A stretch of 64,000 bases of DNA from Prillingera fragicola. Lineage: Eukaryota; Basidiomycota; Tremellomycetes; Trichosporonales; Trichosporonaceae. The position numbers and the translations under genes were made by a program. The stretch spans positions 2,480,001 through 2,544,000 of the forward strand of contig BEDY01000002.1 in NCBI GenBank assembly GCA_002335605.1, written 5' to 3'. The notes under the pieces were generated by a model. That model was given only the letters and a program-made list of their open reading frames with translations, was not told where the DNA came from and did no database searches. Shown here piece by piece: positions 23,359 to 34,562 of this stretch. The first letter of the stretch is position 1, and the number at the start of each line of letters is the position of its first letter.

Positions 23359-23447
23359 TGGACGAGTTAGGAATCGAACCAAAGACCTTGTCAAGATGTA
23401 CGTCTTGGAGTGCTAATGACACGCTCTACCAACTGAGCTACACGCCC
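23359..23447 (-). tRNA. tRNA-Ala(AGC) with a 16-nt intron
   Basis: Fourth tRNA-Ala of the window. The exons match the other copies except for a C27-to-T and a G43-to-A change, which keep the anticodon stem paired (TGTCA/TGACA instead of CGTCA/TGACG), and one variable base near the V-loop side. The intron is 16 nt (CTCCAAGACGTACATC) and unrelated to those of the other copies. G3:U70 is kept. A T5 run follows the gene on the minus strand. Confidence 0.87.
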
Positions 23448-23449
23448 TG

Positions 23450-23457
23450 TTACGTAA
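23450..23457 (-). promoter_or_regulatory. TTACGTAA palindrome upstream of tRNA-Ala
   Basis: Exact octamer 2 nt upstream of the tRNA gene at 23359-23447. Confidence 0.55.
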
Positions 23458-23688
23458 CCGACTTTCTGTGGCCAGTCGGACTCCGTCGAGGGCGCACCGT
23501 CTGGGGTTTGAGAGAAGGTGCGTGAGCGTTTATGAGTTGCCGCTATACTCTGCTCACTGGATCACTGGTCTGGACATGAAAGCTACCACTGAAACTAACA
23601 GGTACATCAGTACTGACCATCTCAAATGAGTGGACCACAAGCACACGCTAACAGCTGATTCAACTTCAACCTCAGCCCGGACCTCTCC

Positions 23689-25608
23689 TCACCCGGACGG
23701 CATCACACCCAGGATCTCGACATTACCCTTGCACAGCGTCTTGAAGCACGCCTGGAACATGGACAGCGGAAGGCGCGGGATCTCGCCCTTGTTGTCCCTC
23801 ATGATCCTGTCGTACGCGCCTTCCCAGTCGTCGTTGAGGAATTTGACCACGCGCTCACGCATGACGACCATTGTCATATCGTATGGTACCCTGGCCCGTC
23901 AGTCTAATGCTGGGAGGGAGCTCACTCACGAGGGCTGGATAGGCGTGTTGACCGCCTGCTTGATCTGCCTGAGCATGTCCTTGTAATCCGAGCCGTTGTA
24001 GGGGAAGACGTACGGCTCCCCAAGCTGGTGGAGGATACCATGTTGGGCATATCCGGGGCCAAACTGCTCCCATCCCTGGGGATAGGGGTTGTTATCGAAA
24101 TAGGGCATGACAGCGGGGACACCACGGCAGCTGTTCTCGTCAACGCCTCCTTCGAGCAGGAGGACGTACATGGCCACGTAGGGCGAAGGCGAGTGCTCTG
24201 GCTTCCCGATCCCCAGCAGTGCACGCGCGCTTGAGATTTTGGCGCCATACTCAAGCCGGGTCAGGTATCCAATATCAACAAACTCTTTGGGTACCTCTGC
24301 GGCATCCTTTTTCCCCCGTCGCTTGGTCGCAAACGACCACATTTCGATACCGTCCTCTTTGAGCCCGGCGGCAATCTGGGACCAATACTCGCCAATGGCT
24401 TCCCAGGGGCCGTTGAAATAGTCGGTGTACTTTGCGAGAATTGCCACGGAATGGTTACGCTTTTCGTGGGGGATGACGGGGGAGGAGAGGCAGGACTGCT
24501 CGATCGACATGGGCAGCCAGGTGTGGCCCGGGTAGGGATAGGGACTGCGCTCAGCACGGCTTGCGAGTATGGTACTCACACGATGTTCCATCTCTGACCC
24601 AAGGGGTGGATGGTCCACTCGGTCTCGACCCCGTCCACCCCGAAGAAGTACCTGGCACTCTGGCCTTCGCCTTGGTATTTGTCGGGACGAGTCCCCCACT
24701 AGGATGTCAGCTCCACCGGGTTCTGATGATTACTCGTGCAAGACTCACAAATGACACGCCAAAGATGCGCCACGCAGGCAGCTTGCCCATATCCTCGTGC
24801 GGCACGAGGCTCAGGTCGTGCCGGAACTCTTCAGCCGGGCCGGGCTGGTAGTCCTCCGGCCGCACGCAGCGGGGGTCGTTGAAGCAGGCCAGCAGTTCAG
24901 ACCGACACGAGGTCCAGTACTGGTGGCTTGCTGTTAGCTGACAGCAGGCGGACAACGTACATCGACTCGTGGAGGAGACGGTTCATTGCCCAGACATTGT
25001 AGTCAGGCTTGGGGTACGTGCCCGGAAACGAAAGCACCGCGTAACCCTGCTCCCGAATGGTCTCAATCTGGGCGTGTCAGCGGTATCGACAGCTAGACAT
25101 ACGACCGGATTGAGCCAAATGGCTTCTCCGCTCGAACTCCTGGCGGCATCCCACGCGTGATTCCAGTCGGTGACGATGAGCGGCCGCTCGGGACACTGCT
25201 CCACACCAAGTGCGCACCGCTCAGCGTGACGGATGGCAAGATTTTGCTCAACTGTCAATCTAGCGTGGCATGAGCTCCCATCCCCTTGGCTCTCGGCAAC
25301 AGCACTCACTTGAAGCCCTTCGCACGGAAGGCCTGGAGACCACGGAACTGCCCCGCCCGCACGCAGTTTGCTGGGTCGTTCTCGGCCGCACCCCTGGGAT
25401 CCCACTTGGCGCACGCGTCCGTGGTGAAGACGAGTGGCATAAATTTGGTGAGCTTTGAGTGGGCCGAGACCATGGATTCGGAGCTGACGTGCCTCATAAT
25501 GACGAGAGTGTGCGAGAGAGTGAGAAACATCGCAATGGAGAGGGCAATGTACAGAACCAGCCGCCGGCCAGGGGGCAGCGTCAGGCTCTGAGGGAGGGCT
25601 AGGGTCAT
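23689..25608 (-). CDS. GT18-like (MGAT5-type) type II membrane glycosyltransferase, divergent member
   Basis: Seven exons (25608-25310, 25259-25103, 25067-24961, 24926-24749, 24698-24580, 24544-23930, 23890-23689), introns 34-50 nt, 558 aa. Residues ~15-37 form a signal anchor (LVLYIALSIAMFLTLSHTLV), so the body faces the Golgi lumen. The fold signature is a segment near residue 393, ARALLGIGKPEHSPSPY, matching the donor-site region shared with the three GT18-like genes downstream. Here the following GVPFINP block is interrupted by an insertion (LLLEGGVDENSCRGVPAVMP). A Cys-rich stretch (CRSELLACFNDPRC) is unique to this copy. Family knowledge (N-glycan branching GlcNAc transferase in animals) suggests transfer of a sugar to a protein or wall glycan; donor and acceptor are unknown. 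Exon boundaries differ from the other three, so it is the oldest branch. Confidence 0.68.
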
Positions 25609-27269
25609 GGCAACTACGACGGGGTGTGAGGAGCTCGGATTAGAAATGGTTGTGTAAATGACAAAAGTTGTTGGTTTCAATGTTCGCACACATCCAACGA
25701 AGAGATGCACACTGCTGGCACTGTGCATGCCATTGGTTCTCCTTCTCAGCACGCGCCCCATGCCCGCCGGCCCATCCTTCGAAGTCTCGACTCTTGCGCC
25801 TTATACGTCTTGCGCCATGTCGATCAGTGTAGCAAGTCGTTTCTGTCATCACCACCGTTCTACTGCTCTGGGAAGCACCTCTGACCCACCTAACCAATAA
25901 AGATTGTCCAAGAATGTGTGTCAAGTTGCGACTCGAGAGAGAGCAGCTCAAGAGGCTATCGAGCGACGTCTACCATGGAGGGCGTCATTGCCGGCCAAAG
26001 ATTGCCACAGAGCCGCAGCCCCACAGCTGCCTGTGCCACATGCCCAATGCTCAATGCCATACCGCCGGTACATGTGCCGCAACTCCCTGCCTTCCGCTTC
26101 GGCTGTCGCTGCTGCTCACAGTACCACTGTAAGGAGAGCCGGGGTGCCTTCCACCTCCAGGTAGTGACATGATAGAGCCCAAATAGGGCTTGTCTGCAAC
26201 GACAACTAGAAGAAGAGGATGTGGCGGCTCGGGACGGTGGACCGTAATCAAGCTTTCAAAGCCAGACAGGTGAGGGAGGTTGCCTATATGCCCCTGATGA
26301 GTAACACACCCTTTGTGTCGCTCACGAGCCTCGGACCGCGTGTAATCGTCTAGCCCTCCTCCCACAACCACGCACCTTTGATGCCGATGTATCCTTCAAC
26401 ATGTATCCGGAACCTCTTACCTGAGACCTGCAGTGCTAGGTTTGAGCAGCCTCCCGTCCCGCTCTGTGCAACGCGGAGATGACTCGTGCACCTGAGCGGT
26501 ATCGGCAGTGGTGTTGAAACGGCCTGAACGAACGATGTGTCGACGATAGAGCCCTGAGCAGCCAGAGACGTTTCATCTGAAGGTATTACGTAGTCCGCTT
26601 CACCACGCAATCAGCCTGTCAGTGATTGGTGAGCATGCGTATGCGTACGCTGTGGCTTACAGCGGCACAGGGGTGACTCTCTCTACCCAAGCAACGCCTG
26701 TGACAGTATTGTTCTACTGCTTGAACGGACGCTGCGGAGGCTTAAAGGATCGGCGTTGATTGATCGTCACCTCGCACTACTAGCAAAGGATCGACAGATC
26801 GGCAGGCAGAGTGCAAGCATCAGCTTCAATCACTCTCTGGCCATCCTAGTCCGACCCGGAGCAGAAAACGTGGCCCCAGGACCCCAGTGCAGCAGTGCAT
26901 GGGAGCATGGCCGAGTATGCTCTCTGATGGATTGGCGGAAGCTGCCAGGCTGGGCCGGAATCCTCTCGGAGATTCCCAGTCGGCTCTAACGCGGAGGGTT
27001 CGATTAAAGCAGAGGTCCAGACAATCCATCTCGGTCGTGTCGTCATTTTCCTCTGCCTGTGCTGTGATAGCTAAAGAGAGTAAAAGAGAGAGAGATTGTC
27101 TGCACGATACCAGAACGCTGCTCGACAACGAAAGACGACGCTTTTCTTCTCTCCACTCACTAAAGATAGGACACTGCCATTCATTTACTCTTTCATCACA
27201 CACCCATTCAACCTATTCGCGTGAAGCGCATCCCTACTAGCATCAAAGACACGCATACCTGAGCCCATC
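25609..27269. other. Divergent promoter region, no gene seen
   Basis: 1.7 kb between the divergently transcribed GT18-like gene and the TPR gene. A minus-strand TATAAGG lies near 25798. The last ~200 nt before 27270 are rich in CT/GA runs. No motif-bearing frame was found. Confidence 0.5.
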
Positions 27270-28523
27270 ATGGCTACCACAGCAACTCCACCACCAGCAC
27301 AACCAGTGCCCGACTCCACAAAGGCTGTCCAGGACGACGACGCCATGGACATTGATCCACCAGACATCACAGCCTCGCCTGCAGCCGCGCCAGAGCCAGC
27401 AGCAGCCCCTGCACCACAAGTCGTACCAGAACCAGCAGCTGCCCCAGCATCGACACCAGCAGAGCCCACACCAGCTGCAGCGGACCCACCAAAGCCCAGC
27501 GAGCCCGTCAACATCCAACCCAAACCCTCCCCTATTGTCCCAACCCCCGCAGAGCCCACACCAAATACGACCCCCAGCACATCCACGGGCCCAACTCCCA
27601 GCACCTCCAACCCCACCTCGGGCGCTCCCACACCCGCCGAGCCGAGCTCATCCAAGCCCGGCCCCTCGTCTGCTGACAAGGGCAAGTCGCGCGCCTCGCC
27701 TCCGCCATGGACCCGTCCCGAGACTTCCAAGGCTGCCGAGGAGCCTACGCCAAAGGAGGAGGAGGAGGCTGTCCCCGATGTGGACCTGGCTAGCCTGGGT
27801 GATGGGTCTCACCTTACCGTCGCTCAACTTAACGTGAGTATTCTCCTGACGCTGAGGCCATGTCGGCGTCGCTATTCCAACACGATGCTGCATTCCCTTT
27901 ACTAACGAGTCCAGAAATTGCTAGACGAAGCAAAAGCTCTCAAGGACAAGGGCAACAAGAACTACACCTCCAAGCCGGCCAAGCTCGCGCCTGCGATTGC
28001 AGACTATAACGAGGCGCTCCGCCGCCTCCCAACGGCCCCCTACCACCTGCCCCTCCCTTCCATCGACGACCTGCTGGCCGGGGACCGCTTCCGGGAAGTG
28101 AGCGACGACGAGGCGAATCAAATCGAAGCCGACTACGCAGCCGGATCAGAGCGCGTGGCCGTCGAGCTCGCCATCCGCGACCTTACGCGTGCGCTTTACG
28201 GTAACCTCGGAGCAGTCTACGCCATGCAGCACAAGGACCCCGAGACTGTCGAGGCGTGCACCAAGGCCCTCGCTTTTGATCCCAAGTACACCAAGGCGCT
28301 CCAGCGCCGTGCGGCCGCCAACGAGCGGATCGGCACGTGGACAGCCCTGGCGTCGGCGCAGCGCGACCTCGAGCTCCTCACCACGCTCCTCCCCTCCGAC
28401 TCTACACAGCAAGAGGGTATCCGCAAGTCCCTCAAGGCGCTGCCGGCACGTATCCGCAAGGCTGAGGAGGCAGACAAGAACGACGTGCTCGGTAAGCTGC
28501 AGAACCTGGGTACGGATCCTTGA
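27270..28523 (+). CDS. TPR co-chaperone-like protein (TTC1 type)
   Basis: Two exons (27270-27833, 27915-28523) around an 81-nt intron, 390 aa. The first ~185 residues are a Pro/Ala/Thr/Ser-rich disordered region ending in an acidic patch (PKEEEEAVPDVDLASLG). The second exon encodes a TPR domain: KLLDEAKALKDKGNKNY, then a long loop, then RALYGNLGAVYAMQ, VEACTKALAFDPKYTKALQRRAAANERI and a terminal basic helix ending NDVLGKLQNLG. The layout resembles tetratricopeptide repeat protein 1, where basic residues of the groove clamp the EEVD tail of Hsp70/Hsp90. TTC1 relatives continue past the KLxxLG helix, but here a stop follows four codons later, so the C-terminus may be truncated or an exon may be missed. 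It is likely cytosolic and is unrelated in function to its GT18-like neighbours. Confidence 0.78.
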
Positions 28524-29112
28524 AGTGTTGCGGCGTCGCGGCCGCTGCGGCGCCGCAGATCATCCCATCCTTGCGTTGACGGCGAGGAGGACACTGTGGA
28601 CACCATGCTAGCGGGCGTGTCCAAACGGCGCAAAGTGGAGGCCGAGGAGAGGGCAAAGACGACGGCATTGACATAGAGCCGGACATTATGTACTGGTATG
28701 ATTGTCCAGAGTAGGAGGCCAGACACATAGAGAATCACTGACTAGAGAGAGGACTGATCTCAGCTGTTCATCGTCCATGTTAGCCACGGCGACATACTCT
28801 GGAAACACTATATTGCACTATTACGTAAACCTGGACACTCATCAACAGCCAATCTGGATGAAATGACCGTCATGAATTCTTTCCAGTCGCAGAAAGGAAA
28901 CAGCAGTACGCAGCTGTTCCAGCAGAGTGAGCCATAAGCGGGATCGAACGCTGTGGTCGAGACGCGCTCGAAGCCCGTTGGTAACCCTTTCGCTAATGGC
29001 GACTCCTTTATGCCTGTGTCCACGGATGGTCCCACTTCTCCCACACCTTGGACGCGGAGATTGACGAATCTAACAATGCTTACATATCACACAAACACAT
29101 GCTCGCTTCCTT
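28524..29112. other. Intergenic, possible unassigned coding tail
   Basis: 589 nt between two converging genes. Around 28576-28674 plus, one frame reads as a charged peptide (DGEEDTVDTMLAG, then SKRRKVEAEERAK) ending at TAG, which could be a remnant or missed exon. A TTACGTAA octamer at 28821-28828 has no tRNA beside it. A degenerate tRNA-like stretch lies near 28928-29008 minus. Confidence 0.4.
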
Positions 29113-31162
29113 TTAAATCAAAATATCCTGTGAACACCCATGATCAGGCAGCCCGGGGGCACAGTCCTGCGTCTCGTTGCCAGCCAGCCGTTGCTCGAGA
29201 ATGTAGGTCGCCTCGGCCTTCCAGTCCGTCTCGAGCCACTTTGACACGCGCTCGTCGAGGCCCTCGGGCGTCATGCGGTGCTGACGGTAGCTGTGGGTGT
29301 TAGCATGTAGACGATGGGAGGCGCGTGGTGCGTGTGAGGCGCTGCTTGTAGCTGGCGCCACACGGTGCGATGGCAGGGGTGGGGGACTCACGGCTTGATA
29401 GGATTGCGCAAGGCGAGGCGGATGGAGGTGATGAATTCGGTATAGTTGTGGGCTAATGCGTTGTAGACGTAGCTGGATGAATGTTAGTTTCAGGCCTGCG
29501 AGTGCAACGGGCAGACTTACGGTGGTCCCTCGCGAATCAGCGACTGCTGCTGCGCAAGCCAGTTTCTCGGGTCGTCATGGGGGTTGTTCTCGTTGTGAAG
29601 CCGGTGCTGACACATTGTCAGCAAAGCACGCGTACTGTGCCGCAAGGGCACACACTCACGGGGTTGATGAACGGCAGACCGAACGCGTTGGCCACATAGG
29701 GACTAGGACTGAGTCCCGGGTTTCCAATGCCAAGCATGGCGCGACAGTTCTGGACCTCCTTGTTGAATTCGGCCTGGTTAAGTTTGCCCACATTGTTGAC
29801 ACCGGGAACGATCAGGTCGAGCTTTCCATCCTTCTTGATCTCTTCCGGCGTGCGTTCCTCTGTGAAACCACCGCGGAACTCAAAGCCGGGGAACTCGGCC
29901 TGCAACTCATCCGACGCCCGCTTGTAAAAGCTGATCGGCCATGAAGGCTCTTTGCCATCCGGCGCCGGGCCATGGTTGCCAAAGTGGAAAAACAGGAGGC
30001 GCTTGGTGAAGACCCACACGCGGTATGGGCGTTGCTCTGCCGGGGTCCAATCGTCCTGGTTTGGCGCGTCGATCGAGTAGCCAATGTATTGGAATCCTGC
30101 CATTCAGCTTGGGTTTCGTTTTCGCGACTCACGGTGCCTCGGTTCAGTCGCAATCTCAGCTGTAACGACCCATTGGTTCCCCACAGGCGTCGCCCACGTA
30201 TTAGGAAAGTAGTAAAAGTAGAAGAACTGCGACCCAAGGTCAGAACAGCTCGCACGCGCTCCCACTGCAGCTAGACCCACCTTCCACGCCGGGATACCAT
30301 CAGGGTTGCTGTTGGTCTTCATGTAGGTCTCATACTTGCCGACCCACAGGTTGTCACTGCCAACGATGGCGACGACATTGTCGGGAACTTGGCGGTACAG
30401 GTAATCCGTGTATTCTGCCTCCCGTCAGCCACCAAACTGAACAATTGTGGCAAAGACCTAGCGCGTATCTGGCATCGCAGTTTGCGCCCTTTTGACCACA
30501 TTGCGTCGGTACTCACCCCAAGAACCGGGTGCCCACAGCACTGTATATCCCAACCGCTCCATCGAGTCTGTCATGCCCAGCAGCCTGATTGTTCGTCAGT
30601 GTGAAGCTCTGGAGAGTGCAGCCCTGCCACCCACCCTGCCACTCGCCAGGGAGGTCATGGACAATGACCAGATGACTTAATGACCAGATGACTCACCAGA
30701 TGCCCTCGCCGCCGCGGTAGTTGCCAAACTTTGCAAATTGGCCATAGGGGGTGTTGATGATGATAATCTGGAGCAGTGAGCATGGTACATTCATACGGCT
30801 TGGTGGATGTGGGGGCATACCTTGTGGGCGTTGGGGTGGCAGTTGTTGAGTGCCGCGCACATGGCGAGCTCACGCAACTTGCCCTCCGAGTACCACCTGT
30901 ACAGATTTGGGCTATTATTGTCCGTGCTGGGGGCGCTGAGGACGGTCTGGAGACGAGCATTCTCCTGGCTGCTCGGGTTGGCGAACAGCTGCGGCGCTGG
31001 CCAACGTCCACCAAGGTCTTCGGCCCACTTGGCGGCGGGGCCATGGCGGAAGACGCTTGAGGCGCCAGTCTGTTCGTGGAGAATCTTCAGCAAAAGGAAG
31101 AGGCTGCACACTGCAATGGCCGCAATGGCGATGGGACCGCGCTTGATCCGAAGTGTCGACAT
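29113..31162 (-). CDS. GT18-like type II membrane glycosyltransferase
   Basis: Nine exons (31162-30821, 30767-30697, 30584-30517, 30414-30281, 30226-30133, 30096-29660, 29606-29521, 29472-29402 revised to 29392, 29290-29113) give 496 aa; the eighth exon ends at 29392. A signal anchor covers residues ~10-27 (GPIAIAAIAVCSLFLLLKIL). Conserved blocks in order are KLRELAMCAALNNC, a strand-helix unit starting IIIINTPYGQF, MERLGYTVLW, YLYRQVPDNVVAIVG, GIPAWKFFYFYYFP, FPGFEFRGGF and the donor-site segment CRAMLGIGNPGLSPSPY...GLPFINP (~354-382). These match the MGAT5-type GT18 pattern, but assignment to a donor sugar is inference. Exons 2-4 (71, 68, 134 nt) have the same lengths and phases as in the neighbour at 32603-34379, which it faces divergently. 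Confidence 0.72.
30663..30693. repeat. 15-bp direct repeat inside an intron
   Basis: AATGACCAGATGACT occurs at 30663-30677 and 30679-30693, one base apart, inside the second intron of the GT18-like gene at 29113-31162 and next to its 5' splice site. It looks like a local slippage duplication that lengthened this intron to 112 nt. Confidence 0.8.
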
Positions 31163-32602
31163 TACTGATCTTTACGGATTGGGCAGACGAGAAGGGGGCA
31201 GATGCAAGCATACACTTATTTGCATGATACAGCAGTAGTATGAAGCTCCCAGCGTCCAGGGGTAACCGTTTGTTGTCGCACAGAACCCAAAGACAGGACA
31301 CAAAGTGCGAGGTCTGGGCACAATCACGATGGGCGGCTTGTTGGCCCATGTGCCGCTGCCTTTGGGCACCACCTGCTGCGGGAGACGCACGTATGTTTCT
31401 AAGTTTCCAAACTAACGGCATCGGGACCGCACCTCACAGGATCTATCTCGTTAACGTGTCGTTTCATGTGAACACTGGGCAGAAAGTTGAAGCCCCAGTC
31501 TAGGTCAGTGTCGAAAGTCGCCGCGCCGTAAAGCTCAGAACCATGCGTCCATCCCTTAGTAGCACAAATCTCCCATGACCAGCACTCATGGGGCTTTACA
31601 GCTGGCTTATCATACAGTATGTATGAGAAACCTGCGCAGACAGGCCTTGTTCTCTTGACATGCATGTTTCGACGACATGCCGTTGTCAGCCCTCTGCATA
31701 ACCAGGTACCCACAGGCCACTGAAACGACCAGGGCACCAGGCCTACAAAGATGACTTATCGGGCGGGCGACCAGGAACCAGTGCGCACGACTCTGGGCAG
31801 CAAGCTGGCAATAACACTGCCATCGTAGCTGGGTCTCGCTTGGGCGGGACCGGTTGACGTAAGTGTCCGGCACGAGCACAAACTGGTACGTTGTACCACC
31901 ATCACCAAACGGACTTGTGCTATAGTTCCAACGCTTGTTGTGCTAATGATCCAACGAAGCTTTATTGCATCTCAATATTGTTTGCAAGCGTCACGCTACA
32001 CAAAACATGTTGGTTGTTGAGTTTGCAGAATGAAACAACAGCTCCAGTGCAAGAAGGGGTGTTGTGCATCCACGTTTCGGCATCAGTGCCTGGAGAATGG
32101 CCTGCTCAGCGTACAGTTGAGATGCACCTGCTGAGCAGAGGCGTTTGCAGTCAGTCAGGTACTTTCATCGTGCCCGGTGTCTTGCAAGCATTTGGCCCAG
32201 ACCGGCGCGCCAGCATGGGCTTTGCGACTCATGGCCAGGCGGAAGAGCCGAACGGCAACTAAAATCCTCCCCAGCTAATCCCTTAATGTTCCATGACCAG
32301 CAATCGCAGCGCCAGTCTGGGCACCGAGGGTGCATGGGGGGAGCGGCTGGCCAGGGAGAAAGCCGTGGGTGCAGCCTGACGTTCCCTCTCAGGCGTGATG
32401 GCGCCGAATCGCGCTCCAACCACGCCATGCCCCATACACGAGCCAGGTACCATGGCCGTGAGAGGGAAGAGCATCGTTTGACATTGCGGACAGTTCAAGT
32501 AGTCGTTTGAAACCATTTACTATTCCTTTCCATTCCAACTTGGATTGACAGCAGCCGCGTCACAACTTTGTCTCGTGTGTCCACATCACTCTCGTACCGA
32601 CG
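31163..32602. other. Bidirectional promoter region between two GT18-like genes
   Basis: 1.4 kb separates two divergently transcribed GT18-like genes. No frame with a recognisable motif occurs in it. Confidence 0.5.
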
Positions 32603-34379
32603 ATGATGGGCTTGCCACGACTGGGCATCAAGCGGCTCGTCCTCCTACTCGTCGCGGGGGCGTACGCGCTTGCGCTCCTGTCATCCACGCACGGTTTCGG
32701 CAGAGTCATCTCGAGGGGATACTGGGACTCGGGCGATAACCGCCAAGGCCAATCCGTGCTCGGCAGCCTGGGATCCTACAGTGGTGCAGACGATCACGCT
32801 GGTCCCACCGACCCGCTAGAGGAGGCTGTGCACATCAGTCCGCGCATGCAGGATCTGCAGACCGCGTTGGCTGCGCCGCCCACATCCTCGATCGACTGGA
32901 CCAACCCCAACGACTACAAGCTGTACACCGACGCCAAGCTGCGCGATCTCGCCGTATGCGCGGCGCGTGGTGACTGTGCCAAGAACGCCGACAAGGCAAG
33001 TCCACGACGCATCCGTCGAGAGCGTCACAAACTGACACGCGGCAGATTATCATCTTCTGCAACTACTACTCGCACATTGCCATTTTTGCGGGCGTAGGCA
33101 GTGGCGAGGGCGTCTGGTAAGCTTCTTCCTATCTCGGGTCGACTGTATACTGACGCCTCCCACAGGACACGAAGCATGGTGCAGTCGATGCATCGCTTGG
33201 GTTACACGACGCTCTTTGCAAAGGATGACTATGGTGAGACATCCGGGAGTGCACGGAACCGGGAGCTGACATTTTCTCTAGACTATGCGTATCACCTCTA
33301 CCGCCAGTTCCCGGACAATGTCATCGCGGTTATTGGCGACAACCACAACAGGGAACGCAAGATTACTCATGTTATGAAGGGCGGTCATCGCCAGGACGGC
33401 ATCCCGGCATGGAAGGTGAGGAGGCGCAGCACGACACGCACAGTGCACTGACATGTCCAGTTCTTCTTCTACCACTACTGGCCCCAAGCATGGAGTGGCC
33501 CCGTTGGTACTGAGTGGGTCATTTCGGCCGAACCACCGACGCACGACGACCACTTCTTCACCTACACTGGCTACACACTGCCTCCGGTCGGCGAGTACAT
33601 TCCGGCACGGGAGCGCAAGGGCTGGCGCGTCTGGGTGCTCGCCAAGAACCTGTTCTACTTCCACAACATGTACGGAAACGACAAGCCGCAGTGTTGGGGA
33701 CTCGACTTTTACAAGCGCGCAAGTGACGAGTTGCAGGCCGAGTTCCCCGGGTTCGAGTTCCGAGGCGCGTTCACCGACGCGCGGTCCGAGGAAGAGAAGA
33801 AGGCGCAGCCTATGGCAAGGCCCGAGGGCATTACCTGGCTGGGAGACAAGTTGGATCTCGAGACGTTCAACTCCGAGGTGCGCAATGCGCGCGCCATGCT
33901 CGGTATCGGTATGCCGACCATGAGCCCGAGTGGATATGGTGGTCTCGCCGTGGGCGTGCCGTTTATTAACCCTGTGAGTTACGGATACCGTATTGCGGGT
34001 TGCAACAATCACTGACAAACAGCACCACACGAGTTCGTCGTATGACCACGCGGACAAGAAGAAGTGGGGACATGCCCAAGTCCCGGGTCTGGTCGACACG
34101 GACGAGCCGCTCGTTTACAATGTCGAGGCACACAACTACAAGACGTTTGTGGAAGCCATCCGCCAAGCGCTGCGCAACCCGATCGAACCGTACGTGCTGC
34201 CGCGCATGACCCCGGAGGAGACGGACAAGCGTACGGCAGCGTGGCTCGAGACCGACTGGCGTTCAAAGGCCGAAGTCATCCTGTATGATCGTCAGAATGG
34301 CAAGGAGACGCAAAAGTGCTCGCCCAAGGAGTTGCCGCGCGATTTCCCCACGCCGCAGTGTATCAAGTTTGAACTGTAA
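32603..34379 (+). CDS. GT18-like type II membrane glycosyltransferase, intron-poor copy
   Basis: Six exons (32603-32995, 33046-33116, 33166-33233, 33282-33415, 33461-33973, 34023-34379), 511 aa. Signal anchor at residues ~10-28 (LVLLLVAGAYALALLSS). It shares with its neighbours KLRDLAVCAARGDC, the IIIFCNYYSH strand, MHRLGYTTLF, YHLYRQFPDNVIAVIG, GIPAWKFFFYHYW, FPGFEFRGAF and ARAMLGIGMPTMSPSGY...GVPFINP (~364-393). Exons 2-4 keep the 71/68/134 nt lengths of the copy at 29113-31162, but exon 5 equals that copy's exons 5+6 fused and exon 6 its exons 7-9 fused, so three introns have been lost. The first intron has a GC-AG border (AAG followed by GCAAGT). Expected to work in the Golgi on glycans; acceptor unknown. 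Confidence 0.72.
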
Positions 34380-34562
34380 GACATCCAACGATATGAGTAG
34401 AGGGGGCGGGTGGGCGGATCTGCGACCATTTGGTATCGAGCTGCTGTGTACGGGGGTAGATTTAGATTTTCATGATACAACCTTTTGCATTCGAACACTG
34501 CGCAGGAGCAAGCGGCCTAGGGCATATCTACTCATCTGCCTAAACGCTGACGGCCCGGTCTC

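Noticed and set aside
28928..29008. tRNA-like sequence with a B-box-like GTTCGATCC on the minus strand
   Set aside because: The T-stem does not pair with normal geometry and no anticodon arm can be formed; at best a relic.
30663..30693. Direct repeat as a mobile-element footprint
   Set aside because: Only 15 bp, one base apart, inside an intron; simple slippage is enough to explain it.
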